A stretch of DNA of 53,547 nt, taken from assembly GCA_027592785.1 (NCBI GenBank), contig JAQCLD010000017.1, positions 1 through 53,547 on the forward strand. The letters are read 5' to 3'. This DNA is from Acidobacteriota bacterium (GTDB taxonomy: Bacteria; Acidobacteriota; Terriglobia; Bryobacterales; UBA6623). How positions within the stretch are numbered: the first letter of the stretch is position 1; every line of letters begins with the position of its first letter. A model generated the notes under the pieces. That model ran no database searches, was not told where the DNA came from, and saw nothing but the letters and a program-made list of their open reading frames with translations. The position numbers were made by a program, and so were the translations under genes. Below, piece after piece: positions 52,894-53,547 of this stretch.

Positions 52894-53499
52894 CTAGTCG
52901 GTGATCACGTCTTTGGCCCAGTCGCGGTTTTCGTTGTACCAGTCGACAGCTAGACGGACGCCCTCTTCGTGGGAGACTTTCGGCTCCCAGCCGAGCAGTT
53001 TGCGCGCTTTGGTGATGTTGGCCCAAGTTTCAGTGACATCTGCACGGTGCATTTCGCGATAGACGATTTGCGCCTTCTTGCCGACGTACTTCTCGACCAG
53101 ATGGAGCGAATCCATCAGAATGACCGGTTCATCCGAGCCCAAGTTGATGACTTCGTAGCCCAGCGGCTTGAGGCCGGCAACCGTGCCGCGGGCGATGTCG
53201 TCGACGAAGGTGAAGTCGCGCGATTGCATCCCGTCGCCGTAGATCAACACAGGCCGCTCTTCGCTGATCCACTGAATGAAGCGGAAGATACTCATGTCGG
53301 GACGGCCGGATGGGCCGAAGACGGTGAAATAGCGATAGACCGTGACGTCGATGCCGTATAGGTGATGGTAGGTGTAGCAGAGCGCTTCGGCGGCCTTCTT
53401 CGACGCTGCATACGGCGACAAAGGCTTGTTGGTATTCGAGTCTTCGCTGTAAGGAGTCTCGTTATCCTTGCCGTAAAGGCTGAGAACGGCACTGCAAAA
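52894..53499 (-). CDS. NAD-dependent nucleotide-sugar epimerase, 5' end missing
   Basis: The frame encodes the C-terminal two-thirds of an extended short-chain dehydrogenase epimerase: the catalytic YxxxK (SPYAASKKAAE), VYRYFTVFGPSGRPDMSI, GDGMQSRDFTFVDDIARG and the C-terminal substrate domain. The family is UDP-glucuronate 4-epimerase / UDP-glucose 4-epimerase like. The open frame reaches back through SLYGKDNETPYSEDS and stops at an in-frame TAG (53500-53502) in the middle of the RFVV-FxSS strand. The Rossmann N-terminus is beyond the contig or damaged. The gene is partial and perhaps broken. Confidence 0.75.
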   Translation of the reverse strand, partial: FCSAVLSLYGKDNETPYSEDSNTNKPLSPYAASKKAAEALCYTYHHLYGIDVTVYRYFTVFGPSGRPDMSIFRFIQWISEERPVLIYGDGMQSRDFTFVDDIARGTVAGLKPLGYEVINLGSDEPVILMDSLHLVEKYVGKKAQIVYREMHRADVTETWANITKARKLLGWEPKVSHEEGVRLAVDWYNENRDWAKDVITD

Positions 53500-53547
53500 C
53501 TAGACCACAAAGCGGCGGTGTGAAGGCGTCGGAAGGCGCCGGAAAAC

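Overview
The window looks like one contig from a member of the Acidobacteriota, probably order Bryobacterales (the Solibacter/Bryobacter relatives). The best taxonomic marker is the secreted protein at 11032-12702, which carries the NSASF / FGIDLGP type repeat domain (TIGR03437) that is expanded in that order. A PknB-type kinase fused to a PD40 beta-propeller, the cysteine-free PQQ dehydrogenase with a partner cytochrome c, and an imuA-imuB-dnaE2 mutasome fit the same group. GC content is high throughout. I see no tRNA, rRNA, CRISPR array, transposase, integrase or prophage gene. Placement and functions are inferred by reading the protein sequences; no database search was run.

Layout. 1-3.6 kb: rpsT with its own promoter, converging on a minus-strand run psd-pssA-lptE-holA (phosphatidylethanolamine synthesis, LPS export, replication clamp loader). 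3.6-6.0 kb: a PQQ dehydrogenase and a diheme cytochrome c, both exported. 6.4-9.1 kb: a large Ser/Thr kinase with a beta-propeller sensor, flanked on both sides by related double-hairpin elements. 9.5-10.9 kb: a class V aminotransferase interrupted by an in-frame TAA. 11.0-13.4 kb: a secreted TIGR03437 protein and a secreted bicupin. 13.4-19.3 kb: a minus-strand lysine/diaminopimelate operon (M20 hydrolase, asd, lysC, dapB, dapA) that ends, with a 4-base overlap, in a GOB-like subclass B3 metallo-beta-lactamase.

19.4-26.1 kb: a Tat-exported molybdenum hydroxylase (2Fe-2S, Mo and FAD subunits) with a b-type cytochrome membrane anchor behind a good sigma-70 promoter, then two uncharacterised genes. 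26.1-32.7 kb: kdsA, then sucA-sucB-lpdA (2-oxoglutarate dehydrogenase). 32.7-39.3 kb: cvpA, small genes, a CPBP protease and an RND efflux pump with its adaptor. 39.5-46.3 kb: ddl, thrC, two tandem cyclophilins, a secreted protein, gph and a CHAD-domain protein. 46.4-52.6 kb: a methyltransferase and the mutasome operon imuA-imuB-dnaE2. The contig ends inside a damaged nucleotide-sugar epimerase gene.

The most interesting items are: the exported Mo-hydroxylase wired to a membrane cytochrome b, with a probable extra 4Fe-4S site in its FAD subunit; the GOB-like B3 beta-lactamase inside a lysine/DAP operon; the single in-frame stop in the MoCo-sulfurase-like gene; a recurring TANNNT box 8-10 bases before the start codon of genes that lack a well-placed Shine-Dalgarno sequence (leaderless-type initiation); paired hairpin repeats around the kinase; and an ImuA whose Walker A lysine is replaced by cysteine.
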